A DNA stretch of 64,000 nucleotides from JABMQB01 sp963677475 (GCA_963677475.2 CAXXQD010000022.1:186001-250000); one strand, 5' to 3'; numbered from the stretch's first letter, positions 55,289 to 64,000 are shown. Made by a program: numbers and translations. Notes: a model not told the origin generated them from the sequence alone.

Positions 55289-55328
55289 TCAATATATGAG
55301 CTGATAAAAATATAGTATTATTCAAAAA

Positions 55329-55366
55329 AAGTGCTATTGCCAATAGGGGTGATGGCACTTTTTTTA
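55329..55366 (+). terminator. Terminator of lpdA
   Basis: 13-bp stem (AAGTGCTATTGCC/GGTGATGGCACTT) including several G-T pairs, 6-base loop, then T7. Confidence 0.75.
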
Positions 55367-55555
55367 TGGTTTTTTTATTAAAGCCTGCATTTTACATGTG
55401 TTCACTATTAATAAGGGCTGGTTTTTATGAACGATTTTGTTTTTGAACAAACGGCAATTTAGTTTGATAACATTGGTGCAGATTGAAATATGCTTTAAAA
55501 TTTTGATGAAAGCATAAATGTTGCTATTTTGTTCCAAACTTAAAATCAATAATTT

Positions 55556-57040
55556 ATGAAAAAACTTAAGCTTATTCCAGTACTTCTTTTTTTATTGGTT
55601 CAAACCACATTTGCAGGTGGTATTTTAACTAACTCAAATCAAAGTGCTGCTTGGGTCAGAACTTTATCTAGAGATGCTTCTACTCAAATTGATGCCGTAT
55701 ATTATAATCCTGCAGGATTATTAAAACTTGGAGATGGATTTCATCTGGGATTAAACAACCAGACTATTTTACAAAACAAAAATGTGACCAATAATTTCCC
55801 ATACCTCCCGAGTGGAGAGGTTGAATTTAAAGGGAAAGTATCTGCTCCTGTTTTTCCAGGGGTTTATGCAGCTTATAAAAAAGAAAAGTTGGTTCTTTCT
55901 TTTGGATTTAACCCTGTTGGTGGTGGCGGAGGTGCAAAATTTGACGATGGTTTGCCTTCTTTTGCAATACCTGTTGCTGCACTGGTCCCGATGCTTCAAG
56001 GTCAATTAGCACCTTTAGATGCTGCTTTAACTCCGTATATTGGTGATCCAGGATTTAAAAATGTTTCTGGTTACAATGCTAATATATTTTTCGAAGGAAC
56101 TTCGGTCTATTTTGGATTTCAACTTGGTGCTTCTTATGAAATCAATGATGTTTTTTCCGTTTTTGTTGGGGGAAGATACATAAATGCTAAAAACACATAT
56201 AACGGATACCTCAAAGACGTAATGATAGATGCTCCGGCAAATTATGGTGGTACCCAAACCCCGGGAAATTATCTTAGGGTAGTTGCAGGAGCTATTTCGC
56301 AACTTAATCCACAAACTGCTGCAGTATTAGAAGGAACAGCGGCTTATATTGATAGTCAAACCGCAGATATGGAGGTTGAGGCAGTACAGAAAGGAAGTGG
56401 TTTTACCCCAATGATAGGTGTGAATATTAGCCCAAATGAAGATTTAAATATTGGCTTAAAATATGAAATGGCCACAAAGATAGAATTGACAAATGAAACA
56501 GTTGTAGACGGTTCTGGAATGTTCACGGACGGAGCAAAAACAAGAGCTGATATGCCTGCAATGTTTACTGCAGGTATTGACTATCAATTATCAGAAAAAT
56601 TATCTGCTACAACCGGGCTTCATTATTATTTTGATAAACCTGCTTATTATGGGAAAACAAAATTAGAGGGCGGAGAACTTGTACAAGTGAATAATGAAGA
56701 TTTTATGGACAATAACTATTGGGAACTTAGTTTAGGACTTGAGTATGCAATAAATGAGAAATTAGGTGTAAGTGCCGGATATTTAAGGGCTCAATCTGGA
56801 GTAAACGAAGATTACCAAACCGACATGAGCTTTAGTTTAAGTTCAAATACTATTGGTGGTGGTTTTTATTATAATTTAACCGATAAAATGGTTTTAAACC
56901 TGGGAGTAGGTTATACTTCTTATGAAGATGGAGAAAAAAGTTATTCATATAATTTAAGCGAAACAGTTTCTGTACCATATACGAACAAGTTTTACAAAGA
57001 CAATTTATTTCTTGCCATTGGTATTGATATAAGCTTCTAA
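55556..57040 (+). CDS. OmpP1/FadL/TodX family outer-membrane channel
   Basis: 494 residues, Sec signal (TTFAGG). The N-terminus after the signal (LTNSNQSAAWVRTLSRDASTQIDAVYYNPAGLLKL) carries the NPAG hallmark of FadL hydrophobic-substrate channels. A 14-stranded barrel ends in a terminal Phe (IGIDISF). Predicted to pass long-chain fatty acids or aromatic compounds across the outer membrane. Own terminator. Confidence 0.92.
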   Translation: MKKLKLIPVLLFLLVQTTFAGGILTNSNQSAAWVRTLSRDASTQIDAVYYNPAGLLKLGDGFHLGLNNQTILQNKNVTNNFPYLPSGEVEFKGKVSAPVFPGVYAAYKKEKLVLSFGFNPVGGGGGAKFDDGLPSFAIPVAALVPMLQGQLAPLDAALTPYIGDPGFKNVSGYNANIFFEGTSVYFGFQLGASYEINDVFSVFVGGRYINAKNTYNGYLKDVMIDAPANYGGTQTPGNYLRVVAGAISQLNPQTAAVLEGTAAYIDSQTADMEVEAVQKGSGFTPMIGVNISPNEDLNIGLKYEMATKIELTNETVVDGSGMFTDGAKTRADMPAMFTAGIDYQLSEKLSATTGLHYYFDKPAYYGKTKLEGGELVQVNNEDFMDNNYWELSLGLEYAINEKLGVSAGYLRAQSGVNEDYQTDMSFSLSSNTIGGGFYYNLTDKMVLNLGVGYTSYEDGEKSYSYNLSETVSVPYTNKFYKDNLFLAIGIDISF

Positions 57041-57099
57041 ATTTTTTTTAGATAAAAACAACTAGGTTTCAGAAGGCCTTGTGGTCACTGAGAAAATAT

Positions 57100-57138
57100 A
57101 AAGAACCGTTCTGTTTTGATAAGAACGGTTCTTTTTTT
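57100..57138 (+). terminator. Terminator of the OmpP1/FadL gene
   Basis: Perfect 13-bp stem AAAGAACCGTTCT/AGAACGGTTCTTT with a 9-base loop, ending in a run of T. Confidence 0.88.
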
Positions 57139-57162
57139 GTCGTTTTGTTTTGACTGCTGCAA

Positions 57163-57822
57163 TTAGTAATTATAATCAAAAGTCTCACTGTAAAGTTCTT
57201 GTCCATCAAGTTTTGCATATACCATGAATTCATGAATTCCTTCCAGGGAAAGGTCGCTTATGTCGAATCGTAAATCTTTTGTAAAATAAGCTTCACACAT
57301 ATCACCATTGGCATTATGCCTGATTTCGAACACCGCCTTTTGGTTTTGTCCATCTCTGTTTATCCTTGCAAAATCAATGGTATGATCTTCACAGCCGCCG
57401 CTATAAGATAGTTTTATATGAAGGCAATCTTCGTCGAGGTACAAATCGTGAATGAATACCGGGTCAAAAGAAAGGCTATCGTAATTGTTCATGTCTAGTT
57501 CAACATACGAAGCACAGCCTAATTCTTCAACTGCCGATATTTCGCAAGGCATTCCACGATCACAAAGGGGATCAATATTGGGTATTTCAGTGTATTCAAC
57601 CCAAACATACTGGCCATGGCCAAAAGTAAAATCTTCAGGATAGTAGATGGGTAAAATACTATTTCCGTCTTCCAGTTCAATAATGAAACCGCAATTTCCA
57701 GAACCCGAATAGTCTACCACTGTACCAGATTTTTGCAAAGTGACAATTTCCATTGTTTCTTCGCAACTCGCAAAAATAATTGCAATGCTAAGCAGGAGGC
57801 TGATCTTAAGGATTGTTTTCAT
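57163..57822 (-). CDS. Hypothetical lipoprotein downstream of serpin
   Basis: 219 residues from the ATG at 57822, giving a lipoprotein signal (IIFASCEET). No family recognised. The mature part has two beta-rich regions: about 25-95, with paired Cys (GNCGFIIELEDG, PLCDRGMPCEI), and about 105-219, ending YSETFDYNY. The first region resembles small secreted domains that bind ligands through disulfide-stabilised beta structure. It lies 49 bases after the serpin gene on the same strand, so probably co-transcribed. Confidence 0.78.
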   Translation of the reverse strand: MKTILKISLLLSIAIIFASCEETMEIVTLQKSGTVVDYSGSGNCGFIIELEDGNSILPIYYPEDFTFGHGQYVWVEYTEIPNIDPLCDRGMPCEISAVEELGCASYVELDMNNYDSLSFDPVFIHDLYLDEDCLHIKLSYSGGCEDHTIDFARINRDGQNQKAVFEIRHNANGDMCEAYFTKDLRFDISDLSLEGIHEFMVYAKLDGQELYSETFDYNY

Positions 57823-57871
57823 GTTTTTATGGCTTTGTTCCATTTGAATTGGCGAGATTCAAATGGCTTGT

Positions 57872-59110
57872 TTAGTTTTCATATTCCGGCTTTGAGACTT
57901 TCCCAATAAATAGGATTGCTTCCGTATCTTTTTCCGTAACAGCAAAAAGAAATGGTTTATTTACTGTAAACGGAATTTCTTCAGGATTATTTCCCACAGA
58001 TGTATATCTAATGCCAACAATAGTAACAGCTGCTGCTTCAGTTCCTTCTTCATTCACGTCCACAAAAGTTTTGTGTTTAACAAAGTCTATTGCCAAACCT
58101 CCATTTTTGTTTATTCCGGTAAAGTCGGCATTCCCACCAAAGGCAATGCCCATACCCATATCAATTAAAATATCGTTGAGTTTCTTTTCGTATTCAAATT
58201 TAAATTTTGGGAGTTTTATATCAACATCATCGGTTTGTGCGAAATTATTTGTCCAGGTTTCCCAGTTTGAAACAGAAAGTTCATCAATAATATTAGTTAC
58301 CGATTTCCCGGATTCAGGAAGAAAAACATACATATTATAATTCCCACTTCCGTAGGGTAAACAAATGGCACTAAAAAGGTCATTTTTTGTATAGTCAACC
58401 TGATCGAGTTTACACATCATTTCAACATTTTCGGTCGTTCCGTTTTCATATGTAAAAGGGAATTCAGTAGTGCTTTCACTATTAAATTCTTTTGACCAGA
58501 TTCCTTTAAAATAAATGGCATTCAGCAAAAACATTACGTCATCCGCAGAAATATTATCAATAATGCGTGTAATTTTCTGATGCGTTTTATTGGCAACCCA
58601 ATTATTAATTGTTCCAACAGATTCAGGAGAACCAAAATCCAAAGCTTCCACATCTGCATCGTAATAGTTTTCATTTGTTGAGATAAATCCAGGCTCAACT
58701 TCAAAACCATCCCTGAAATATATCGAATTGGCTATTTCAAGCAGCACTTTATCATCTAATGATTTTAGTGCATCTACCAGGTTATAGTATGATTCGTTTA
58801 TGTCGCTTGTGCTTAAGCCGTTCAATTTAAGTGTGTTTTCCATTGCTAATTTGGTTTCTCCATTAGCACCATTATAGGTCATTGCCAGTGCGAGTGAAAC
58901 ACTCAGGGGCGAAACCATAATATTATCCGAATCATCCGATTCTGTTATTTTTTGGAATAGTTCAAGACCAAATAAATTATCAGCGTTAACCAGTTTCGAG
59001 GCTTTTTCCGTTAGGTTAATTTCCCGGTCAATGGCATCATTGTTGTTTATGTTGCAGGCCTGAAATAAAAATAGAAGGGCAAATGTTAAAGTTAAGATTT
59101 TGTTTTTCAT
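57872..59110 (-). CDS. Serpin (serine protease inhibitor), lipoprotein
   Basis: 412 residues with lipobox LFQACNIN, so cell-surface or periplasmic. Full serpin fold: NIMVSPLSVSLALAMTYNGANGETKLAM, FLLNAIYFKGIWSKEFN, the hinge NEEGTEAAAVT and NKPFLFAVTEKDTEAILFIGKVSKP. The hinge is Ala-rich with Thr at P14, as in inhibitory serpins. Counting from the hinge puts P1 at or next to Thr in IRYTS, with Arg and Tyr just before, and the reactive loop is about 5 residues longer than in antitrypsin. So the target protease class is open. Followed by a co-transcribed lipoprotein. Confidence 0.93.
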   Translation of the reverse strand: MKNKILTLTFALLFLFQACNINNNDAIDREINLTEKASKLVNADNLFGLELFQKITESDDSDNIMVSPLSVSLALAMTYNGANGETKLAMENTLKLNGLSTSDINESYYNLVDALKSLDDKVLLEIANSIYFRDGFEVEPGFISTNENYYDADVEALDFGSPESVGTINNWVANKTHQKITRIIDNISADDVMFLLNAIYFKGIWSKEFNSESTTEFPFTYENGTTENVEMMCKLDQVDYTKNDLFSAICLPYGSGNYNMYVFLPESGKSVTNIIDELSVSNWETWTNNFAQTDDVDIKLPKFKFEYEKKLNDILIDMGMGIAFGGNADFTGINKNGGLAIDFVKHKTFVDVNEEGTEAAAVTIVGIRYTSVGNNPEEIPFTVNKPFLFAVTEKDTEAILFIGKVSKPEYEN

Positions 59111-59292
59111 AATTTTTTACTTGAAGATGAAGCTTGCCCGGAAATGGTTGCGTAAACGATTAAAATTTTTTGGGACGCAACCTTTTAAATATTCTTACAT
59201 CTGGCTATTGTAAAATTAGAATAAAAACGTTTAGACCATTACCCTATATTGTTAAGGATTATTAATTCGTGGATAGAATAATGTTAAATCCT

Positions 59293-59300
59293 TAATTTTG
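59293..59300 (+). promoter_or_regulatory. Possible -7 box of the ECF sigma operon
   Basis: TAATTTTG matches TAnnTTTG, 20 bases before the TTG start; leader would be very short. Confidence 0.25.
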
Positions 59301-59320
59301 AAGAAAATTATTGACCTGAT

Positions 59321-59884
59321 TTGAAAGACCTTAACAAAATAATTAAGGATTGTGCTGCTGGCGATTTAAAAGCGCAAGAGACTATTTATAAGTTATTTTC
59401 TCCAAAAATGTTTGGCGTGTGCCTAAGGTATGCAAAAGACAAAATGGAAGCAGAGGATAACTTGCACGAAGGGTTTGTGAAAGTATTTACAAAGATTGAT
59501 AAGTTTAGGGGGGATGGTTCTTTTGAAGGTTGGATTAGACGTATTATGGTGAATGTTTCTTTAGAAAAATATAGGAAGCAGAACATGGTTTATGCCGTTG
59601 AGGATATGACCAATTATGATTTTGAAGTGGAAGAATTGGAGGAATCAGCAAGCACTATTAAAGAAGAAGTTTTGCTGGGATTGATCCAGGAACTGCCTCC
59701 AAGGTACCGGATGGTGTTTAACCTTTATGTATTGGAAGGTTACAACCATAAGGAAATTAGCAAGGAAATGAATATTTCCGTTGGCACCTCAAAGTCGAAT
59801 TTGGCAAGGGCACGGAATATATTAAAAAGCAAGGTCACAGAACTTTGTAGTGAGTATAAAACAACAAAGAATTTTTCAGCATGA
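59321..59884 (+). CDS. ECF RNA polymerase sigma factor
   Basis: 187 residues from a TTG start at 59321; an in-frame stop lies close upstream, and the next ATG would remove half of region 2. Region 2: FSPKMFGVCLRYAKDKMEAEDNLHEGFVKVF and FEGWIRRIMVNVSLEKYRK. Region 4 near 120-175: LPPRYRMVFNLYVLEGYNHKEISKEMNISVGTSKSNLARARNIL. The next gene overlaps by four bases and carries a short cytoplasmic N-terminus plus a membrane segment, making it the likely anti-sigma partner. Confidence 0.92.
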   Translation: MKDLNKIIKDCAAGDLKAQETIYKLFSPKMFGVCLRYAKDKMEAEDNLHEGFVKVFTKIDKFRGDGSFEGWIRRIMVNVSLEKYRKQNMVYAVEDMTNYDFEVEELEESASTIKEEVLLGLIQELPPRYRMVFNLYVLEGYNHKEISKEMNISVGTSKSNLARARNILKSKVTELCSEYKTTKNFSA

Positions 59885-61269
59885 AAAAGCAGGATATCGA
59901 CCATTTGTTTAAGTCAGGCTTAGAGGGGTTTAGTGCCCCGCCTTCTCCTCAGGTTTGGGAAAACATACAGGCTAGTATGGCAAAGCCAAAAAGCCAGAGG
60001 AAAATTTTGTTTATGAGGGTTGCTGGTATTGCCGCTGCTTTGGCAATTGCAATTATCTCTGCTGTTTTGATTTTCGATAAGGAGAAAGTCCAACCGACAT
60101 TAACCAACAATAACACTATATCTAATACGCAAAATAAAACTATTCAAATAGAGGGGAAAAAGGCATTGCAAATTCAACCAAGTGATGCATCTAATATCGA
60201 AAAAGAAAGGTTGGTTGTAGTTACAAATCAAGCTCAAACAGAATGGAATGGTAAATCCAATATAAAAGCGATAGAACCTTCGCTTGTTGAAGAAAAAGAT
60301 GATGTTCAAAGCAAGGCTGGACGAACTGAGGAATTTGGGTTTTTGAAATTAAAAACTTCGTCTAAATTAGTTGTTCACGCGATAAAAGAAAACTTAAGAT
60401 CGGGAAGAAACAATGAACCTAATTTTGAAATTATTGAAAGTGAACGGGAAATAATCGCGATGAATATGCAAAACCTTCCAGACAAAAATGACTTTAACAA
60501 GTGGAAAGTTGGGGTGATGGTTTCTCCGGGCTATTCGTCGCATTCTGCCACCTATTCCGATGATTATTACAGGAATATGAATACATCAGCATCCGATGGA
60601 AATGCAAATGTAGCTGGTGGAATTTCCGTTGAATATAAAACGAATAAAAAATGGAGTATCGAAAGTGGGATTTATTATTCTCAAAACGGGCAACGCTCCA
60701 GTAAGTCAGGGCAGTTATTTCCAACGTCAGATGCCCAATTCGATGCTGTAGAAGATAGTTATTATAGTGCTATTATCGCTGTTTCTGATGGCGATATATT
60801 GCTGAATAGTACAGCGGGGGTTATAGAACTAAATGAAACACCTTCGGATGCAAAAATTTATACAAACTTAAGCGGAGCGACAGAAAGAATGACAACGCTT
60901 GCCTCCTCAGGAGATTATTATCAGGTTTTTGATTTTGTGGAAGTTCCTGTTTATGTACGATATAAATTATTAGAGTCGAAGTTTAACCTACAGCTTATGG
61001 GTGGGCTTAGTACCAATTTTTTAATCGGCAATCAGGTTTACCTGGAAGATGGGGGAGTTTCTCAAAAAGTTGGGAAAACCAGTAATATATCTACAGTTAA
61101 TTACTCCGGAACAGTGGGGGTAGGCGTTGAATATGGTTTAGGGAAGCATCTGTCATTGAGCATTGAACCAAGGATTAATTACTACCTTAGTTCTATTAAT
61201 AAAAGCTCAGATGTTGATTATAGACCTTACCGCATTGGGGTATATACAGGTTTAAACTATACTTTCTAG
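59881..61269 (+). CDS. Anti-sigma-like membrane protein fused to an outer-membrane-type beta-barrel
   Basis: 462 residues. The N-terminal ~45 residues are cytoplasmic-looking (KKQDIDHLFKSGLEGFSAPPSPQVWENI), then one transmembrane helix (about 47-67). A ~140-residue polar linker follows. From about 200 there is a beta-barrel domain (WKVGVMVSPGYSSHSATYSD ... SVEYKTNKKWSIESGIYYSQNGQ ... GVEYGLGKHLSLSIEPRINYYLSS) ending YTGLNYTF. ATGA overlap with the sigma gene. Known in Bacteroidota as a sigma-associated barrel architecture; how one chain could serve two membranes is unclear. Confidence 0.8.
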   Translation: MKKQDIDHLFKSGLEGFSAPPSPQVWENIQASMAKPKSQRKILFMRVAGIAAALAIAIISAVLIFDKEKVQPTLTNNNTISNTQNKTIQIEGKKALQIQPSDASNIEKERLVVVTNQAQTEWNGKSNIKAIEPSLVEEKDDVQSKAGRTEEFGFLKLKTSSKLVVHAIKENLRSGRNNEPNFEIIESEREIIAMNMQNLPDKNDFNKWKVGVMVSPGYSSHSATYSDDYYRNMNTSASDGNANVAGGISVEYKTNKKWSIESGIYYSQNGQRSSKSGQLFPTSDAQFDAVEDSYYSAIIAVSDGDILLNSTAGVIELNETPSDAKIYTNLSGATERMTTLASSGDYYQVFDFVEVPVYVRYKLLESKFNLQLMGGLSTNFLIGNQVYLEDGGVSQKVGKTSNISTVNYSGTVGVGVEYGLGKHLSLSIEPRINYYLSSINKSSDVDYRPYRIGVYTGLNYTF

Positions 61270-61496
61270 CAATTTAATTTCAATGCAATTTTAAATGTTA
61301 ATCCCTTTCTTTCTCTACTATTATTAAGAGTCGCACAATTCCATTTTCTTTTTATTCTTTTAATCCGGTTAAACGGGTAAAATAAATTCACAAAAAAAAA
61401 ATCCAACGCAACCATTTTATGCTATGGTGCATCTACTTCAAAATAAATAGTTCCTGCAAGTTATTTGTGAAATTGAGTTCTTAAAATTATTAAACT

Positions 61497-62273
61497 ATGA
61501 AAAAAACCTTACTGTTAATGGCGGCATTTATTGTTGTAATAAGTGCTTTTGCCCAAAAAAACAAAGATAAAATCCAACTTAAAAACGGAAGCCTGTTGTA
61601 TGGACAGGTTGTCCCACTCGAATCTGGGGATATACAAATAAAATCTGCCGGAAACATTTGGGTTTTTAAAAACAGTGAAGTAGAAACAATTTCATATGGT
61701 TATAAGAAAACTAAGATGGATAGTGAGGAGATGAGTTTGTCAAAAATTCAATTCCATGCCGAGGTTGGTGTGCTTGCTGGAAATGGGGGCAATCACCAAG
61801 GTGCACCTTTCATTTTTCAAACTTCCGTAAATTATACTATCAATAAGAACCTGGCATTGGGGCTGGGTTCGGGAATAGAATATTTAAACGAAACCTACCT
61901 ACCTGTTTTTGCCAATTTTGAATATAAACTGAGGAATACGAAGGTTACACCATATGCATTTGTACAAGCTGGATATGTTTTTTCTGTAGATGAATCCAGA
62001 ACACAAGGGGACAATATTGTGCCTTATTATTACTACTACTCATCATCGATTTATTATCCGGGACCATGGTATAATTCTGGCGACATGGATGCCAAAGGTG
62101 GGTTGTTGATAAATCCTGGGATTGGTATAAGGACTATGTTCTCCGAAAATTTTGGAATGAGTTTTTCTTTTGGGTATAGGTTTTCAAGATTAAAATATAC
62201 AGGGGAATCAGACTATAAAATATGGCATGATTACAACCGCCTTTCTTTAAAAGTTGGCATAATATTTAACTAA
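61497..62273 (+). CDS. Secreted outer-membrane beta-barrel protein
   Basis: 258 residues with Sec signal (SAFAQK). A short N-terminal domain (about 22-65, KDKIQLKNGSLLYGQVVPLESGDIQIKSAGNIWVFKNSEVETI) resembles an SH3-like beta domain. A beta-barrel follows (NYTINKNLALGLGSGIEYL ... YAFVQAGYVFSVDES ... GIGIRTMFSENFGMSFSFGYRF), ending VGIIFN. An unusual YYYYYSSSIYYPGP patch lies in one loop. It sits 228 bases after the anti-sigma barrel and 18 bases before the LVIVD-type gene. Confidence 0.8.
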   Translation: MKKTLLLMAAFIVVISAFAQKNKDKIQLKNGSLLYGQVVPLESGDIQIKSAGNIWVFKNSEVETISYGYKKTKMDSEEMSLSKIQFHAEVGVLAGNGGNHQGAPFIFQTSVNYTINKNLALGLGSGIEYLNETYLPVFANFEYKLRNTKVTPYAFVQAGYVFSVDESRTQGDNIVPYYYYYSSSIYYPGPWYNSGDMDAKGGLLINPGIGIRTMFSENFGMSFSFGYRFSRLKYTGESDYKIWHDYNRLSLKVGIIFN

Positions 62274-62291
62274 CCCTAAAGCGAAAAGAAA

Positions 62292-63575
62292 ATGAAAACA
62301 ATTCTAAAATATTCTTTTGTATTACTGATCCTCCAATTTGCCACTTCCTGTTTAGATAAATTTCAGGAAGAGTTCACTGCGTATTCACCTGTTTACATGA
62401 GCTACGAAGATTTGAGGCAATCTGTAGCCATGACTACCCCCATTGATATCCAGGCAACAGGGAAAATATACTTTTATAACAACCATATTTTTATCAATGA
62501 AAAACTTAAAGGGGTACATGTGATCAATAACGAAGATCCTTCAAATCCTGTAAATATTGGGTTTATTGAAATTCCCGGAAATGTTGATATTGCAATAAAA
62601 GAAGATGTATTATATGCCGACAGTTATGTAGATATGGTTGCCGTTGATATTTCTGACTTAAATAATATTTCTGAAATTAACCGGGTTGAGGATGTTTTTC
62701 CATATACACTTCCCCCAACAGATGATGAGTACAGGATTGCACAGGTTGATTCTGAATTGGGTGTAGTAATTGATTGGGAAGTTAAGGTGGTAAAACAGGA
62801 TCTCGAATACAGATATTATCCCATGTATTTTGGTGGAGCCTATGAATACGACGTTGCCCTTAATAGCAGGGGAGGAGCCCCGGCAGCAATGGGTGAAGCA
62901 TTTGGGGTTGGTGGTTCAATGGCCCGTTTTGGCTTATATAACGATTATTTGTACATCGTTGGTGAAAGCATTATGACAATGTTTGATGTGTCGGATGCCC
63001 AAAATCCATCCAACATTGGAAGCGAATACGCTGGTTGGTCAATCGAAACAATGTTTATTTACGATGATCATATATTTTTCGGGACACAATCAGGCATGAT
63101 AATTTATAGTTTGGAAGTTCCAACTGTACCTTCTTACATCGGGCAATTTTGGCATGTTACGTCTTGCGACCCTGTGGTCGTTCAAGATGGTTATGCGTAC
63201 ATAACACTTCGTGGTGGGAATACCTGTGGAAGCAATGTGAACCGATTGGATGTTGTTGAATTATCCGAAGATTATATTGACAATAAACTGCTGGCTTCTT
63301 ATTCTTTATATGGTCCATATGGATTGGGTGTTGATGGCGACATCCTTTTTGTTTGCGATGGCGATGCAGGATTAAAGGTCTTTGATGCTGCCGACAAACT
63401 AAGTATTGATGAACATATAATTAAAACATACCCAGGAATTAATGCTTACGATGTAATTCCAATTGATGGAAATTTATTTATGATTGGGGAAGGTGGTTTT
63501 TACCAATACGATTATTCAGATATTCAAAATATTACTCTGTTAAGTTTTTTGCCGATTGTGGAATCAGGCAATTGA
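62292..63575 (+). CDS. LVIVD-repeat beta-propeller lipoprotein
   Basis: 427 residues, lipoprotein signal (FATSCLDKF). Repeated LVIVD-type blades: VHVINNEDPSNPVNIGFIEI, MVAVDISDLNNISEINRV, MTMFDVSDAQNPSNIGS, MIIYSLEVPTVPSYIGQF, LKVFDAADKLSID. Predicted surface or periplasmic propeller for protein or carbohydrate contact. Co-transcribed with the barrel protein before it (18-base gap). Partner or ligand unknown. Confidence 0.85.
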   Translation: MKTILKYSFVLLILQFATSCLDKFQEEFTAYSPVYMSYEDLRQSVAMTTPIDIQATGKIYFYNNHIFINEKLKGVHVINNEDPSNPVNIGFIEIPGNVDIAIKEDVLYADSYVDMVAVDISDLNNISEINRVEDVFPYTLPPTDDEYRIAQVDSELGVVIDWEVKVVKQDLEYRYYPMYFGGAYEYDVALNSRGGAPAAMGEAFGVGGSMARFGLYNDYLYIVGESIMTMFDVSDAQNPSNIGSEYAGWSIETMFIYDDHIFFGTQSGMIIYSLEVPTVPSYIGQFWHVTSCDPVVVQDGYAYITLRGGNTCGSNVNRLDVVELSEDYIDNKLLASYSLYGPYGLGVDGDILFVCDGDAGLKVFDAADKLSIDEHIIKTYPGINAYDVIPIDGNLFMIGEGGFYQYDYSDIQNITLLSFLPIVESGN

Positions 63576-63592
63576 GGTTAATTCTAAACGTT

Positions 63593-63619
63593 AAAACCCG
63601 GCTTTGTTCCGGGTTTTTT
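63593..63619 (+). terminator. Terminator of the barrel/LVIVD operon
   Basis: Perfect 9-bp stem AAAACCCGG/CCGGGTTTT with a 7-base loop and trailing T. Confidence 0.88.
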
Positions 63620-63857
63620 CATGCTTTGATTTATAATTATTTGAATAAATCAGAATTTTTTGAAAGTTTTTGTCTATTCCTGTAATTATATTTAATTTTT
63701 GTATTCTTATAAAGAAGATTTAATGCAAGGTGTATGTTGGATTTACATTTATGCAAGAATTATGGACATATTTAATAGTCCGAATTCGAACAATTGATAA
63801 GTTTGCGCTATAATAGATTAAGGAACTTATTTATAATTATATTAAGACACCTAGACC

Positions 63858-64000
63858 TTGAAGATTAAACGACACCCTTTCAAAATCAGTAGATTGATCA
63901 TTTTTGTTGTACTTTCAATCCCATTGTTTGTATCCGGACAAAGCGTAAATAATTTAAACATTCAAGGAGATTTTAGAGAGTATAAACTGGAAGATTTTTT
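63858..64000 (+). CDS. 5' end of a secreted protein, cut by window end
   Basis: An open frame starts at a TTG directly after an in-frame stop and runs off the window. The 47 visible residues are a Sec signal peptide (RLIIFVVLSIPLFVSGQ, preceded by a basic KIKRHPFKIS) and the start of the mature protein (SVNNLNIQGDFREYKLEDF). That last stretch resembles the beginning of a secretin/TonB short N-terminal domain, so it may be a TonB-dependent receptor, but too little is visible. Confidence 0.5.
   Translation, partial: MKIKRHPFKISRLIIFVVLSIPLFVSGQSVNNLNIQGDFREYKLEDF

Noticed and set aside
1..64000. CRISPR arrays, insertion sequences, prophage, integrases, toxin-antitoxin or restriction systems
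   Set aside because: I looked for regularly spaced repeats, transposase or recombinase motifs and typical defence gene pairs, and saw none.

Overview
The window comes from a member of the Bacteroidota, most likely an AT-rich Bacteroidales/Marinilabiliales-type organism. Supporting evidence is a SusC/SusD outer-membrane importer, a glutamine synthetase of type III, a fused MurF-alanine racemase, a GldB-like lipoprotein, an RprX/RprY-like two-component system, many short lipoprotein signal peptides, and promoter sequences of the TTTG-N19-TAnnTTTG type in front of rpmH and rpsO. I see no rRNA, tRNA, CRISPR array, insertion sequence or prophage. Most of the window is chromosomal backbone with a few accessory clusters.

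Layout. 1-9.1 kb (minus strand): secreted prolyl oligopeptidase, a small zinc-ribbon/membrane protein, pnp, rpsO, and a tldE/tldD pair in which TldD carries a Tat-type lipoprotein signal. 9.1-16.6 kb: a glutamine-synthetase island holding three unrelated classes of the fold (GSII, a GSI-like ligase, GSIII). The GSI-like ligase sits in a minus-strand operon with an APH-fold kinase and a HAD-IIA protein, which is the best candidate here for an undescribed pathway. 16.6-22.4 kb: ispE, a small secreted protein with three LExWM repeats, a biotin carrier plus carboxyltransferase (propionyl/methylmalonyl-CoA chemistry), an LptF/LptG permease and tgt. 22.5-36 kb: glycosyltransferase, sigma factor, rsmG, pfkA, a DUF1080 lipoprotein, GldB, nadE, a Crp/Fnr regulator, murF-alr, tdk, an acidic linker protein, rsmI and a YjjG-like HAD phosphatase.

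36-42.5 kb: a four-gene SusC/SusD operon with two further lipoproteins and no carbohydrate-active enzymes, resembling a peptide-type importer more than a polysaccharide locus. 42.5-55.3 kb: a secreted amidotransferase-like protein, dnaB, ddl, an rluD-family synthase, a PASTA protein, rpmH, a TSUP transporter, an RprXY-like pair, a DUF1573 protein, meaB and lpdA. 55.5-64 kb: an OmpP1/FadL porin, two lipoproteins including a serpin, then an ECF sigma factor overlapping a membrane-anchored anti-sigma/beta-barrel protein, followed by another barrel protein, an LVIVD-type propeller lipoprotein and the start of a secreted protein cut by the window edge.

Links between genes: the carboxyltransferase/biotin carrier and MeaB both belong to methylmalonyl-CoA metabolism; murF-alr and ddl supply the D-Ala-D-Ala branch of peptidoglycan synthesis; rpsO/pnp/rpmH/rsmG/rsmI/rluD/tgt are translation and RNA maintenance genes. 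All functional calls are from reading the translated sequences and family knowledge; no search was run.
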